Assembly (NCBI GenBank): GCA_029339505.1
Contig: JAQISU010000179.1
Coordinates: 16,492,001 to 16,556,000 of the forward strand
Source of the DNA: Unio delphinus
Taxonomy: Eukaryota > Mollusca > Bivalvia > Unionida > Unionidae
Direction of reading: 5' to 3'
Length of the DNA: 64,000 bases
Positions within the stretch are counted from its first letter, which is position 1. Each line of letters opens with the position of its first letter. This document shows positions 29,594 through 42,944 of this stretch, piece by piece. The position numbers and the translations under genes are program-made. Below the pieces are notes generated by a model, which saw only the letters and a program-made list of their open reading frames with translations, ran no database searches and was not told the origin of the DNA.

Positions 29594-31464
29594 CAAAGGG
29601 TGCAAAATGAAATTTAAACCTTAGGGTGCATACAAATTAGAAAAGATAAATATAAGTGCTGAAAAAAAGAAAAAGCTAAATGCTGAAATAACAAATGCAG
29701 TGTACAATTTAGTAGTCTGTAGTATACATGTACTACTGACTGGAACAAACTAGTGAGTATTGATTTCCGCCACTCATCGATTACACCGGAGTATAGTTCC
29801 AAAATTATAATCCAATTATGACGCTTTGGTTATCGCTTTTTTGCCACATTTGTTTCAGCTCACTTGATTAGGTGGCATTACACAACAAGTTGATTTCCTA
29901 GCACAAAAACACGTCCGCTCACCTCGATGTCCAAAAAGAAATCGAAACCACTTTAAACAGGTTTGACAGTTATGGCTTTAATTAGAAACCATGGCCCCTG
30001 CTTAATATAAATAAACAATACATCAGAGAGTATTATGGATTCATAAAATTCATTTGCATTGTGCAACATAACAAACCTCTTGTCCCTGAGGCATTATATA
30101 CCTAGGTTAAAACATAGTTATTGTTCTACAGGTAAAAAACCTCTTGTGGGTGATAAATGATTCGTACATTGTGTGCTCTTTTAATGAAATCCAGATGGCT
30201 GCCTATTATTTCCGAACACACATGTCAAAGAAATCCCACAAGTTATATTGTAAATAATTATCACCTAGACATCCTGAAATCTTCGACAGGCATCAAAACA
30301 ATCTTTGAGCAGTTCATTGTTTCGAGTCAGCTAGGATTGCTCATTTTGAAGCTGGCTATGTGGGGAAAAAAGAAGAGAGAAACACAACGAATGGACTGCC
30401 TTTATTTGTAAAAGTAAAACTAAAAAATACCAACATATTAATTTCGTCGAGTCGTATTTTGCAACTTGTTTGTTTTTTGTTATTAATTTCTAGGCGTTCA
30501 TGCAACACTTACCCCATATGAAGCCTCTCACAATGGTCCTCTAAAATTAGCCATTATACATGTACCGGCATTTCTACTCTTGATACTATAACTATCTTAA
30601 GAATTAAAATTTCAAAATCATTTTCTTAAGTTTGTATTAATACCTTAATTACACAGAAATAAAGATTGCATGCGTTTGTAATGTAAATTTTAATTATCAA
30701 TGATTGGCAGAGGGTTAAATTAGATTGCAAGATTACTAATATGGCGGTACTTTTCGAAAATACGCACACAATCGGGGCTCTGATACATATGTAACTGTAT
30801 TTTCTGATGGATGGATATGTATCAAAGAGACAAAGTAGGCAAGTAATGCCTGTTTTTCATTCATTATTCTTTCCGTGGTGTTAGACAAAATACATGTACT
30901 TGTTTAACTTCATGGAAGCACGATGTCATGAGAGCTTGCGGTAACTTTGTGGGGGAACATAAGTTTTCGGACACATAATCAAATAATTTAATATGTATTC
31001 GGACAACAAAAAAAGTAATTATTTGTTGCCGTTCAATAACATATGGTACATATGGAAAATCTGTTCATAAAGAGTAGCAGTAACAAGATTTTTTAAAAAT
31101 CATCTCATATCAGATCATCAAGATTTTCAATTAGAACCAAGTTACAGTAAAAACCCGATGTCAATATAACCATCGAGTTTGGAGTAGTAATATCAATATT
31201 TTCAAAGAAGGCTACTGTGAAAGTGAGGGAATCTGTTTACATTTAAACCAACTATACACCCTTAAAAACAATTTGAGTTTAAACCCTCAGCGTAACAATA
31301 GCCAGCCATTTGGGGGAGTTGTAATAACAATAAAGCTTTTTTTGGCAGACAGGTTGAATATCAGATTTAATGTTAATTACAATTATAATCAAGTAGACAG
31401 CAAATAAAGTAATTTCTGTGAGAGCTTCATGCTGGTATGTCCATCTGAGCAAAAGTAATAGTGG
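29594..31464. other. Intron sequence, no gene seen
   Basis: AT-rich. Contains one 'AAGTTTTCGGACAC' motif pair (about 30963-31005) like the end of the pogo-like remnant at 21450, so a transposon end may lie here. No exon recognised. Confidence 0.45.
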
Positions 31465-31617
31465 TACAGTAAAAGACCACTGCTATGTGAGACCACCTGT
31501 CTCTCTGAGACCACATTCTCAGTGCACAAATGTATTTATTATATATCATTGTGACCTGTTATGAGAGACCATAATATTTTGGCACAGGAGGTGGTCTCTC
31601 AAGACAGGTTCTACTGA
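31465..31617. mobile_element. Probable MITE (about 150 bp)
   Basis: Starts TACAGTAAAAGACC and ends with the near-inverse GGTTCTACTG. Inside, 'GAGACCACC' motifs repeat in both orientations. No coding capacity. Inverted ends and size fit a miniature inverted-repeat element; the superfamily is not assigned. Confidence 0.5.
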
Positions 31618-32062
31618 AACAAGATTTTCAATATGGCTGCCATGGCAGATGATACCGGATGTCCAATAAGCACTGCTTTTGTTTACAACCAACTAAAAGT
31701 TGACTTTGAATTAGTTTGTAAAGTTACAACATCTTTAAGATGGCAACTGTGGTGGCCATATTGGTGAATTTGTATTTGAAACAAACTACAGGTCATAGGA
31801 AGTGATTGGATGTAAAAACAGGGTTTGTTGGTGGTTGTGAGGTAAAACAAATTTCAGTTATATAATTGTTATCTCTCCATTATTGCACTCTAATTATCTT
31901 TTGCTACTGCTTAGTCACCTGTCCAAGGACATTATTCCTTCATACAACTGGCAATTGGAGAATCATAACATAAACAACATGATCCCAGTTGGACTAATTC
32001 ACTATTTCCATTCACACACAAAAATTGCCCATCCCTGACATGGACCAAAACCAAAGGGCACA

Positions 32063-32114
<52 letters not shown>
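32063..32114. repeat. (TAA)n microsatellite
   Basis: About 17 AAT/TAA triplets. Confidence 0.97.
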
Positions 32115-32121
<7 letters not shown>

Positions 32122-32279
32122 AAAGCGCCTAATCTTTACATGATCTAAGCCCATTACAACATCTATAATGATACGACTATATAAAAACAAAACACCATGA
32201 AATTTAAAAAAAAACATTAAAATACCGAAAATGTTTAAGGTAGGAAACATTATTAGGTCTTTAAGCAGTCAAAAAAGGT

Positions 32280-33130
32280 GAGTTTTAAGAGCACTCTTCA
32301 AAGGGATCACTGTGTCTTTGTGTCTAATTTCAAGTCCAAGAACACACCCCTGTGGAACACCACAACATAGGTCAACTGGGCTGGAATGTATTCCATCTGC
32401 CGATACAATTTGTATCCTGTTGACTAAGTAGGATCTAAGCCACAGTACGGCTGTATTATGAATGCCAAAAATACATGCTAGAGACGGTGAAATAATATAT
32501 TATGGTCTATTGTGTCAAATGCTGCAGACAAATCAAGGAGGGTAAGGACTGCAATCTTTCCCATCCCAAGTCGAGAGAATAGTCATTAACTACTTTGAAA
32601 GGAGTAGTTTCAGTACTGCGGCAAGGGCAATATGCAGTCTATACATTGCTAAGGAGACTGTTTGAATTCAGATGAGATAAAAGTTGGGTTAGAAAAACAC
32701 TGTCTAATATGTTTTATATAAACGGGAGATTAGAAACTGGGCGATAGTTCTTTCATTATGGTCAAGTGTTGGTTTCTTCAGCACAGGCTTTATAATGGCA
32801 GTTTTGAGAAATGATGTGAATTTCCCAGATGAGAGACAGGTATTAATAACATCAGGTAGTGAAGGTAATATTTGATCAAGGCACTCAAGTAGCAGTGAGG
32901 TTGGAATTGGAGCAAGTTCACATGACTTTGGTGCGCTCTTCATCATTATTGTCCATACTAAATCCATAGAGAAAATTTCAAATGCTGCTAACAGTTGTCA
33001 CAGAAATTTTGTATCGCAACTGTGTGGTGATGACAAGTGAATTGAAATTGTGTTGTGAAGGTTATCTGTAATGATTTGTAAATTGTCATGAAAGAAATTT
33101 GCATACAGGTCTGGATGGTCTACTGGAGAT
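32280..33130 (-). mobile_element. LINE (CR1/L2-like) reverse-transcriptase remnant
   Basis: On the minus strand, 32967-32720 encodes a segment with 'CLDQILPSLPDVINTCLSSG' and 'LKTAIIKPVLKKPTLDHNE'. Further on, near 32560-32510, 'LTLLDLSAAFDTIDHNIL' carries the RT motif-A aspartate. Near 32365-32335, 'CGVPQGCVLG' is the next RT motif. The pieces lie in different frames with stops, so it is a dead fragment without 5' end or tail. Confidence 0.85.
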
Positions 33131-33464
33131 AATTAGGCAGTTTGAAGTGGTGTAAATTTGTTCCTTGATATTAATTTGTTAGTAATCTCAAAGAACTCTT
33201 TGCAGCTGGAACTAGTAGTGAAGGTGTTGTTTATACAATAAAAGAAGGTAGGTATTACATAAATAAAATTGGTTCTACCTCCCTCCCTCCTTGCCAGAAA
33301 ATAAATAACAAATAGCATTATGTTAAATGCTGTTACTGTTTCTGGAGGCTAATGCGACATTAATTAAGAAGAAAACCAAAAGAATGTGGACTGAGACCAA
33401 CAGAAAGAGGCTTTCATAACATCATCCAAGAAAGAATGTATGTGTGCTCATGATCGCTTTTTTT

Positions 33465-33750
33465 TACGTAGCTTTGAAACAATTTGTTAGTTATATTGCT
33501 ACGATGTCGGCAGTGTGGCAGCTGCACTTTATAGTGATGTCTAGCACTGGAGCATCATACCGCAGACATGTAGCATCATGTCCCACCCAGTCACAGTATC
33601 CTGACATCAGTCATACCAGTGTCCTAACACTAACCTCTTAATGCAGAGCACCATGCAAGGTAGCTGTTAGTACCATTTTTATAAGTTTTTGGTATGACTC
33701 GGCCGGGATTCAAACCACTAGACCACAGGAATGGTAGGAATAAATGATTA
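33465..33750 (-). repeat. tRNA-derived SINE-like repeat, copy A
   Basis: Shares long runs with copies at 40495 and 41770: 'CACTGGAGCATCAT', 'CCCACCCAGTCAC', 'CTAACACTAACCTCTTAATG'. The right end reads, on the minus strand, as the start of a tRNA-like head with 'GTGGTCTAGTGG' and 'GGTTTGAATCCC' boxes, like RNA polymerase III A and B boxes. The element is therefore in minus orientation. Confidence 0.65.
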
Positions 33751-34805
33751 AGAAAGATCACAAAAGCAGTAATATTCCTAATCTCTTGGGCTTTGATTCT
33801 CCTAATCCTGTTCCCTATACCAATCATCAAAACCCAGTGCCTAGTCTAATGACCAGTGCCCAATCCCAGTGTTCAGTGACCAGCACATAGTTTATTGATG
33901 CATTTCCTGGTGACAATTGCTTGGTGACTGATGAACAGTAGTATTTGCTTCTCTTGCAATAGAAAAGCAGGATTTACTACTTGGAGATCAGGTCAGCACT
34001 ATTTTAACTTAGGATCAACTATGCATCATATATAGTTAATCCTAAGGCTAAAACCCCAATGTCTGGCAGCGATACTAGACATTGGACAGGGGTGGGGAGG
34101 TGGGGCCATTCTCACTTTGGACTAATTAGACCTAAATGTGTATATCAAGTTTTAAGACAGTTTTCTCACTCATTATTGGTGACTATCAGATTTACTTATT
34201 ATACGAAGTTCTTGACTGAGACTGGATTTGCACTAGTTTCAAAATTAAGACCAGTTATATATCATAAGAAGTCTTATTATAGTTAAATCTCCATGTCAAG
34301 AGAAGTGGTGATAACCTGACATCATTATAAGTTTTGCGTAAAAGCCTCATTATACCATGTATATCCATTCATGAGAAGCAGTGATAACCTGACATCATTA
34401 AAAGTCTTGCGTAAAAGTCTCATTCTACTATGTCTATCCATTCATGAGAAGTAGTGATAAGATTTTAAAAAATGGCCACCATGGTGGTCATACTAGATAT
34501 CCATCATCATTTAGGAGCATTGCTACCAGATACAAGAATATTGTCTGTGTAAATTTACATAGCAACTTTCCACATGGCTTGGGAGGGGTATCAATAACAG
34601 TCTTATGCTTACAGACAGATGTTCAGGGTATAACATAAGATCTTCTGGTCTAAGTTCATTAAATCTAAATGTAAAGCCAGGCATCCAAGTGACCCAAAGT
34701 CAAATCGCAGCAGAATAACCAGTACTAAAGGCAATGGTTTAAGAAACATGTGACTGCCATGTAACAAAACCACTAATTATTTAAGTACTCATCAAGAAAA
34801 TATTT
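33751..34805. other. Intron sequence with old dispersed repeats
   Basis: Two near-identical stretches (34293-34350 and 34376-34440, 'GTGATAACCTGACATCATTA') show a local duplication. Phrases such as 'CCACCATGGTGGTC' near 34475 recur near 21340 and 31640, so an old interspersed repeat is likely. No exon seen. Confidence 0.45.
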
Positions 34806-35161
34806 TAGCACTCGCTTCCACATTCTATTGGTACTGATTTCCGAACTTTAGCTTTGGCACTCATTTCCACATTTTATCCTTGACACTCAATTCCACACTT
34901 TACGCTTGGCACTCTTTTCTACAGTTTACGCTTGGCACTCTTTTCCACACTTTATGCTTGGCACTCATTTCCACAGTTTATCTTTGGCACTCAATTCCAT
35001 ACTTTACGCTTGGCACTCTTTAACACAGTCTACGCTTAGCACTCTTTTCCACAGTTTACGCTTGGCACACTTTTCCACACTTTATGCTTGGCACTCTTCT
35101 CCACATTTTACACTTGGTACTCTTTCCCACACATTATGCTTGGCACTCATTTCCACAGTTT
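34806..35161. repeat. Minisatellite, about 28-bp unit
   Basis: About 13 imperfect units built on 'TTTCCACACTTTACGCTTGG' plus 'CACTC'. Open frames through it are repeat artefacts. Confidence 0.9.
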
Positions 35162-35515
35162 GCTAGAAATCTATGTAATAACTGAGTACTCTGGCTGCAA
35201 CTGCCTAAGAGAAGTTTTAATTGGAGAACCTCAAGGTTTTGTCATAATAGTTATAACAAACTTGTGCAAATATATGAATCTATAATGACAACATATTCCA
35301 TAAGCTTTTCTGGTCCTTGACCAGTATAGATAAAATTAAAGCGAAGGCAAACAAGTAAATTAACTCATGTTATAATAACTAATTACCAGTTTTGGCAACC
35401 ATCAGAACAACAACACCAAAGCAAATATTGATGATGAGAATAATTCGTAAAGGTTACATACTCTTAGAACTAAGTAAATCTAAAAATCCAGGGTCTGATT
35501 ATCAGAACCACTTAC

Positions 35516-35590
35516 CATGTCTAATTCTCTACATTCCCACAAAGTGATCAGGGCATAAGCTGTCAGAGAAAGGCGACCTATATCTGTACC
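35516..35590 (-). CDS. Host thioester-protein (C3/A2M family) exon, thioester domain part 3
   Basis: 75 bp, 25 codons, between an acceptor (CATTTTTAG) and a donor (GTAAG at 35511-35515) on the minus strand. The translation 'LSLTAYALITLWECRELD' is the hallmark helix of the alpha-alpha toroid in thioester domains, preceded by 'GTDIGR'. It joins in phase to 39341-39506 upstream and 19094-19280 downstream. Because it is so short, gene finders may miss it. The call rests on the phase-consistent chain of four exons rather than on this one alone. Confidence 0.82.
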
Positions 35591-36477
35591 CTAAAAATGA
35601 AACAAGACAAGGAATAAAACACACAAAATATAATTATCAGCAAATAATGGCATTATAATAAAGGTGATATATATTCATATTACCTTAATAAGAAATGTGA
35701 ACACCACAATACATGTATATAAAAGATCATTTTGGTGCTTTTTTGCATAAAACGTGCCATAACTGTGTCAAATATTATGTGATAATGCTAATGATCTGAT
35801 TTGCTTGTGATCTTATAGAGTGAGGGTTTGGGATCAAATCTGGGGGCAAATCAATTCAAAATATGGAGAATATTAACAAAAAAATGTAGACAACGACCTA
35901 TCCATCTGCTTACCTGCTCTACACTTGTCTTTATTCAATTTAACTAAGTTACACCCTTGTTAAATGCTACTCCACTTAAAAAGCCATAAAAGCAAATTGT
36001 GACTAGTATTTCACAAGCAGGTGTTAAATTTTGGATGTTTACAAGAATTAGACTATCCTAAATTGACTTATTTATTTTCCTTGGCAAATGCCATGGACTT
36101 CTAATTACTGTATATACTCATTTATAAGCCAAAATGTTTAGAAAAGAAATAAAGACCTGGAAGAAGGGAGATGGTTTATCCAGGGATTAAGGTCTAAACT
36201 TGAAGGTTTTAACATTTTTTTTGTTGTTCACTACTGTAAGGCTCAAAATTTTGGGACATGAAAAGAAAAATCAGTGTCCAATGGCTTATATGCCTGTAAG
36301 AAAATATATTTTTGGTTTCCCAACACTTACAAAACTGTATTGACATACTATGATTGCTTTTTTAAATTATTTTTTTGCATGTTCGTATTTTCTGATTTCT
36401 CCAACACAAACTTAAATAAATATAAAATATGATTTTATTATTCACAGGCAGGATCAAGTTTACCTAAGAGACCAGGT
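35591..36477. other. Intron sequence, no gene seen
   Basis: AT-rich. 'ATTTATAAGCC' near 36120 and 'GGCTTATAT' near 36283 face each other and may be the ends of a small decayed transposon. Confidence 0.4.
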
Positions 36478-36945
36478 GTATTGTATTTTCTGATCTATAA
36501 GGCGATACCTTTTTACTTGAAAGTCAGGTCTTCGTCTTATACTCCGAATCGATTTATATATGGATTGCGTCATTGAAAATTTATATAAGTAACGTTTGTA
36601 ACTACAGGTAATAAAATGAACTACAACATGGATGTGCTTTCAATTATAAAAAAAACAAGCATGGACTGTTTATTCAGCTGAGTCAGTTGATAACAGAATA
36701 TAGCAGTGATTTGTTCAGAAGTAAAATCACAAGCATGTTAGCATCGGTAATGCAATTTCACAATTGCTGGTAATATGGAAAATCATACAACGATACCATT
36801 ACAAGTGTAAAATACGAAGCCAAGATATTGACCTGGCCTCGTCTTATATTCCGAATCGACTTATATATGGACGAAGGATGGAAAATTACAAAACTGGTGA
36901 ATTCGACTTGTACTCAGAATTGACTTTTAGTCCGGAAAATACAGT
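36478..36945. mobile_element. Possible MITE with paired internal motifs
   Basis: Begins near 'GTATTTTCTGATC' and ends near 'CCGGAAAATACAG', an inverted pair. The phrase 'TCTTATATTCCGAATCGACT' occurs twice in similar form (about 36534 and 36843). No coding capacity. The limits are approximate. Confidence 0.4.
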
Positions 36946-39340
36946 ACTATAATGTACAGTACTTAGTGCAGATAATGCTTAGAGTCACTATAATTCTTGT
37001 TTATTCCTAAAAATTTCAGATGCAGAGTATGCCTTATTCAATGTTTTAACCAAATCACATTCTTCTGGATAATATTTCAGCTATTCATTAATAGCTGTTT
37101 CATTTATGTTGATCCATGTGCTTACAAGTAACTCATTTTTTCAATAAGTGATCCTCCAAATTGAGGTTATCTTTATGAAAAGGTACACACATTTAATCAT
37201 GTAAGGCACAACTGTTACATGTTCATGAAAGAATGGTAATAATAAAGGCTAAAGTTCTGAATATGGATTGACTAAAATTTTCATTAATTTTGGTTTTGTA
37301 TTTTGGTTAAACAGAATCACAGTTTTCCACAAACTGGAAAGCTGGATGTTTTGGAATCTCCTTTTCTAATAATTCACTGTTTTTGTCTTTTGTTTCTAAC
37401 AGCTATACAGGCAAGGTAATCATTAAAACCTTAAATCTGGCTTGGATTAAGAGGGAATTTTGAACAGCAAACCAGTACTGTGATGTGTAGAGGGCTTTTA
37501 CACCATACGTTTAGCACAATTAGCATAGCTTTGTAAAACGGGGTGTGAGGTCATTTACATCAAAGCAAACAAAAACTCAGTTTTGATGGTACATGTACTA
37601 GCATAATTTTAGAAGCATTATTTCTGAAACTTCATTATTAAATATTCAAAAAAAATATCATTAAAGCTTAGTACAGGTGCAGTGGTGCCCATTATTCGAA
37701 ATCAAGAGATGTACTTTATTCAGTACATGTTCAAACATACGATGTACATTCTTTGGCACCTTTATGTAAATACGCTTAAAGTCTAAATGCAAACACTGAG
37801 CCAAACCCTATTGTTAATCATTGTTGTCATACTAGATTCAAATTTTAATGAGTTAGATATATACAATTTCAAGGTAAAATAAAAACATAATTACTAGTGC
37901 ATTGATATAAAATGCCTAATGCAATAATCCATAAACAAGGAATAATTTACACGACTCAAAATGTTAAGGTATTTTTACAGAAATCTGCGAATGTTCAGTT
38001 TTTGTTATTGTCCAATCAAGTTATCAACAAATATGAATTTGGCAGAGACAGTAAGAAAACAGAAAATTAAATAAATTTTTTGACATCAAACAATTTTATG
38101 AACTTGTACCATTTCTATGTAGTAATCATACATGCCAACCCCAAGAGAGGTATATATGAAATTTTTGAAAATATACTGCAATCTTGTGACATCATCTTGG
38201 ACTTGTGAGTCAGATTATACACAGGTTATGCACTTGTTAGTGTTTATACCTATTCTGTTTTGCGATTGGCTTGTAAGCTAATGAGCTCATATGCAAGTAT
38301 GTACAGTAATTTACATTTATTAGACTTTCATTCTCAATTAGTTTCTTTACATAAATAATAGTAAAAGTCACATTTTAATCTTTATAATAACTTGAGAAAA
38401 TTTGCTTAATATGTATTAATTAAACCCTGTCTCTCAATCATCCAACTCCTATCTCACAATGGAGATGAATCTACAGTAACAGTGGGAGAACAATCAACAT
38501 GCACAATTTTTGATGATAGCCATTATACATTCTAGGTTTAACAGCAATCTACTTTAAAGTTCAAGAGCAGTTGCATTAACAAAATTTAACAACTGGACAT
38601 CCAAAATTGGAAAGAATTCACAAACATTTACATTTTTACATTTATGACCACAGTACTGACCAAGTTTTATATTAATCGATGAAAAACTGGGTAGGGAGAC
38701 CAGTTGCATTAAAACATTGTCATTCTAAAACATGGTCATTCACTGCATCTAGCTGTCAAAGTCAAAATAGGCAATAACTCTTAATATAATCAGTGAAAAC
38801 AAGATTGTAAACTTACATCTTTACATTATGAGCTCAGCAGTGATACAAGTGTCATGGCAATCCATAAAAAGAACTGGGGGGTCCAGCAGCACTTAAACAC
38901 TCTCATACAGTGCATTACATTACAAAAGAGGCAATAACTCATGTATTTGGCAAAGACTTCTGAACATTTTCAAGATATATTCTTTCTTATTGAAATGGAA
39001 TTTTTCTATGTCCTATTGTACTTAAATGGAAAGGTACAAAAGCATATCTAAAAAAATTGTAACACATTATTACAGCAAAAAGATTCCATTTGGCAACTAC
39101 CTGAATTGTTTTAAATTTGCTCCAACCAATGTTAGCTGATTTAATTTATTTATATTACTTTTGCAGGGAAGTACCTAACTGCTAGTAGCCATGTAATTTA
39201 CCCATAAGTGAAGTTTCCTCATCTCAAATTATTGCCTTAAATTTGCACTCAAATAGGCCTCCCTTTAGAGTTAATGAACATGAATCAATACTGTAATTTG
39301 GAGTCATAGAGTAAAAAAAAATATGGACACTTAATTTTAC
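36946..39340. other. Intron sequence, no gene seen
   Basis: Uniformly AT-rich with no supported exon and no clear repeat family. Confidence 0.5.
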
Positions 39341-39506
39341 CTGCAATTCTCTCTGGTACACAACAAATTCCTCATTAAAGGAGCCATCTGCAATCTGTTT
39401 GCTGCCTGATAACCATTTCAAACCTGGCAAGATATCATCTTCCTCTCTTAAGACATCACCGAGTTTATCCACTTGACAGAACACCTTCAATACAAAAGCT
39501 GTCAAC
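39341..39506 (-). CDS. Host thioester-protein (C3/A2M family) exon, thioester domain part 2
   Basis: 166 bp between an acceptor (TCTTTCCAG) and a donor (GTAAAATT). The translation opens 'LTAFVLKVFCQVDKLGDVL' and continues 'LPGLKWLSGSKQIADGSF' and 'VVYQRELQ'. These match the conserved thioester-domain pattern of a Thr-Ala-Phe/Tyr-Val helix, a Trp-Leu helix, 'DGSF', and a Glu-Leu/Met-Gln end. The first base completes the Trp codon begun at the end of 46696-46771. This is the most diagnostic of the four exons. Confidence 0.88.
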
Positions 39507-39539
39507 CTGGAAAGATTAATTCATTCATTGAATTATCAA

Positions 39540-40240
39540 GGATATGTGATTGTAATGGGGCCAGTTTGATTTTAATTTGGGAAGTCAGCAAGATAGAATG
39601 ATTGTGATGGGGTAATTAGGGGTTGGGGATGGGGTTGTATGATTGTGATGGGGTATAGTTAGGGGCTGAGGATGAGGTATGATTGTAATGGTGTAATTAG
39701 AGGTTGAGGATGAGGTATGATTGCGATGGGGTCATTAGGAGTTGAGGATGAGGTTGTATGATTGTGACGGGGTAATTAGGGGTTGCAGATGAGATTGTAT
39801 GATTGTGATGGGGTCATTAGGGGTTGAGTATGAGGTTGTATGATTGTGACGGGGTCATTAGGGGTTGAGGTTGGGGTTGTATAATTGTGATGGGATCACT
39901 GAGGTTGGGGTTGGGAAGTTGGCAAAATTAAGGTTGTATGATTTATTCATTCTATGAATTATCAAGGTTGTATGATTGTGATGGGGTCACTTGGATTTGG
40001 GGTTGGGGTTGTATGATTGTGTTGGGGTCACTTGGATTTGGGGTTGTATGATAGTGATAGGGTCACTTGGATTTGGGGTTGGGGTTGTATGTTAGTGATA
40101 GGGTCACTTGGATTTGGGGTTGGGGTTGTATGATTGTAATGATGTCACTGAGGTTGGAATTGGAAAGTTGGCAAGATCAAGAATGCATGATTGTAATTGG
40201 GATACTAATTTGTGTTGGAATGTGGGGCAAGGTCAAGGTT
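39540..40240. repeat. Minisatellite, about 40-60-bp unit
   Basis: Imperfect units built on 'TGTATGATTGTGATGGGGTC' followed by 'ATTAGGGGTTGAGG' or 'ACTTGGATTTGGGG'. Unit length varies and two subtypes alternate. Reading frames here are artefacts. Confidence 0.88.
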
Positions 40241-40494
40241 GCATTAGCTCAAATAAGAATTGTATTTATAGTTCATTGTTAAACATGTTTTCTATGTAAA
40301 ACAACTATTCAAGGCTCCATTTAGCTTGTACCATTTCTACTCATCAGATACTGACATTTCTATCTTAATTAATTCAGTAAATTAAACTTTTTCCAATGTG
40401 TCTGACCAATGACTAGAATATTTGAAGAAATAATATTTGTTATTCTTTCATCTGTTTTTCTCTGTGTGTGCATGTGTGTGTGTTTTGGATTTTT

Positions 40495-40745
40495 AACATG
40501 GCTTTAAAAAATTAGTCATAATGCTATGATGTCTGCAGTGAGGCAGATTATTATGATGTCTATCACTGGGGCATCATGCCTAGGACATGTAGCATGTCCC
40601 ACCCAGTCACGTTATCCTGACAACAGGCTGATTAGTCCTAACACTAACCTCTTAATGCCGAGTGTCAAGTGAGGCAGTTGCTAATACCATTTTTATAAGT
40701 CTTTGTTATGCAGATGCTGGAACCATTTAGGCCACTGGATCAGTC
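40495..40745 (-). repeat. tRNA-derived SINE-like repeat, copy B
   Basis: Same family as 33465-33750: 'ATGATGTCTGCAGTGAGGCA', 'GGGGCATCATGCCTAGGACA', 'CCTAACACTAACCTCTTAAT'. The tRNA-like end is degraded. Confidence 0.65.
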
Positions 40746-41689
40746 TCTGTCTTTCTAATATGTATATACATCTAATGGTTATCAGGCCAATTCATATTAA
40801 GGAAAAATATATCTCTCAACAAATGTTGTCCCCATTCTGATTTTGACAAATTATGATATAAAATATATATTATTTGTTAGCAACATCTACTTGTAAGAAC
40901 TTTGCATTCAACAGGAGTCTAAAAGGACAACCATGGAGGTTTCTGTTTTCACTTTTGAAATTTTTGTCACACCTTAAACCCTCAAATTTGTTAATCTGAT
41001 AAAAGTTACATTCCATACATTTTGAATTACTGCAGTTAGAAATGTTACCCACACTAAAGGTAGGCTGGTATAATACCTCCTCCACCCCCTTTAGATGTGT
41101 GTGGGAGTGATGCATCAGGCAAAAAACTTTGAGATTCCAGTACAAGATTAAAGACATGAAATTAAAAACGATCTTGTAGAAAACTGAATAATTAAATGCC
41201 ATACCTCAAGCTGATATGGCAAATCAATGGTTAAGCTGCTGGATAGAATGGGAAATATGAAAATATTGTGCATTCCTTTACACTGGTACAATCATGGCTT
41301 GTAAGAGCTGAACATTTATTTTCTAAGCAAGTATACAAAACAATCATTAATATCTCGTGAAAATCATTGTTATTAACCCTTTGAGAATACACTGTTGTTA
41401 ACTAAGATGGCAGACAAAGGAAATCCCTTTGAAATGTTGCCTCTCGACTCCTAACATAATCCTACAATATGTTTTGCTTGAAATCTGCTTTATTTGTTTC
41501 TTCTTAATCAATAAACTAGACCTGAAGAAAAATAATTTTTTCAAACTTTAATTCTTGTACAATAGAAAAGATGTCAACTTATTTGTCATGATTGTTCCTT
41601 TCTCTCTCTATTTTCCCTGACATCTCAGAGTAGAGGTGACTTGTGTGCTTTGTTTGTTTGATTAGGACTTTTAATGCATCTTTAACAAA
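40746..41689. other. Intron sequence; one doubtful Cys-rich frame
   Basis: A 110-codon minus-strand frame (41202-40870) has several Cys and ends near 'NLHGCPFRLL', a phrase seen in ionotropic receptor proteins. No splice sites or further domain parts support it, so I do not call a gene. Confidence 0.4.
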
Positions 41690-42085
41690 TTTTCAGTCAC
41701 ATCGCTATGATGTCTGCAGTGAGGCATTTTATAATGTCTAGCACTGGGGCATCATGCTACATGTCTGTGTGTTTTGGATTTTTGACATAGCTTTAAAAAA
41801 TTTCCAGTCACAATGCTATGATGTCTGCAGAGAGGCAGTTAATTGTGATGTCTAGCACTGGGGCATCATGCCTAGGACATGTATCATGCGTTCCCACCAA
41901 GTCACATTATCCTGACATCAGGCTGACCAGTCCTAACGCTAACCTCTTAATTCTGAGTGTCAAGCGAGGTAGCTGTTAATACCATTTTTGTAAGTCTTTG
42001 GTATGACTCAGCTGGGGATCAAACCTATGACCTCCCGCTTTCACATCGGATACTCAAACCACTAGGCCACCGGAGTGGTTGAATA
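41690..42085 (-). repeat. tRNA-derived SINE-like repeat, copy C (best preserved)
   Basis: A partial copy (41690-41765) is followed by a fuller one (41770-42085). Read on the minus strand the element starts with 'TGGCCTAGTGGTTTGAGT', a good A box, and 'GGTTTGATCCC', a good B box. These give the tRNA-like head of a SINE. The remainder matches copies A and B. Confidence 0.7.
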
Positions 42086-42944
42086 GAGGTGACACCGATG
42101 TTGTTGCTCAGAATCAATGTCTAACTCCTTTTCAAACTTTGAAGAAAGAATTAGTGATGATTTAATTACATTCAATATATCTGGAATTAAATTTTAAATG
42201 GGTATCACTCAGAGATCATAATGCAAATTTTTAAAATGCTTAATCAATAATTTTGTTTTAAAATATGGAAAAATGCAACTTTTACGTTTTTGTACTGCAA
42301 ACTGTAACAAGATTTTCACTTACTGCTCCATCAATTCATCTCTACAGTCACAGATGTTCTTTTCTACATTGATGTCACAAAAAACATGGTGGAGTCCAAT
42401 GCAAATTTTATACTACATTTACTGCATATTTTAGCCTGGCCCCCAAAAAACTGACTTTTTCTGTCCAATATAATATTAAAATTATATTTTCATACAATGT
42501 CCAATAACATACCAACAAACAGAGAAATACAAACCCATGCAACAAGAACCAAAAATATGATATTAGGCAATTCCTTTGTAACAAAGCAAAACTATCGTAC
42601 TTTGCTTGAACATTAATGTATGAAAACCAATTTTATTATTAATTCTCCTACTTTAATTCAGCATACAAGATAATTCAACAATACTTAACAAACATACTAT
42701 AAATGACACATTATGCACCATGTGTTTAATGGTCTTCAATGTAGATAGCTGACATCTTGTACAGAAACCATTTGTTTTCTTCTTTCAGTCTCCCTTACCC
42801 CTGTTTTATGCCATCCACAAAGTTTGGTTCACATCTGGAAGCTGTTTTTCTTTGATCAGTCATTCATTTTGATCTTTAATATCAAATAGGGTTCTTCCTC
42901 ATCACAGGTGGTGCAAATTATCCACAAAAGTTTGGTAACTGTAG
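42086..42944. other. Intron sequence, no gene seen
   Basis: AT-rich. A tempting mini-exon near 42323-42376 was rejected (see rejected list). Confidence 0.45.

Noticed and set aside
32068..32114. Possible CRISPR-like or regulatory array
   Set aside because: It is a simple TAA microsatellite; no spacers and a eukaryotic context.
34906..35285. Frames across the 28-bp minisatellite
   Set aside because: Repeat artefact; phase follows the repeat unit.
40067..40299. Gly/Leu/Trp-rich frames across the GGGGTT minisatellite
   Set aside because: Repeat artefact with no start context or homology.
40870..41202. Cys-rich minus-strand frame with an ionotropic-receptor-like phrase
   Set aside because: Only one short phrase matches, no splice sites or further domains are found, and the surroundings are repeats.
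42323..42376. Mini-exon on the minus strand with good splice-like edges ('ICDCRDELMEQ')
   Set aside because: The flanking thioester-domain exons (46696-46771 and 39341-39506) join directly, completing a Trp codon and a conserved motif, so nothing fits between them.
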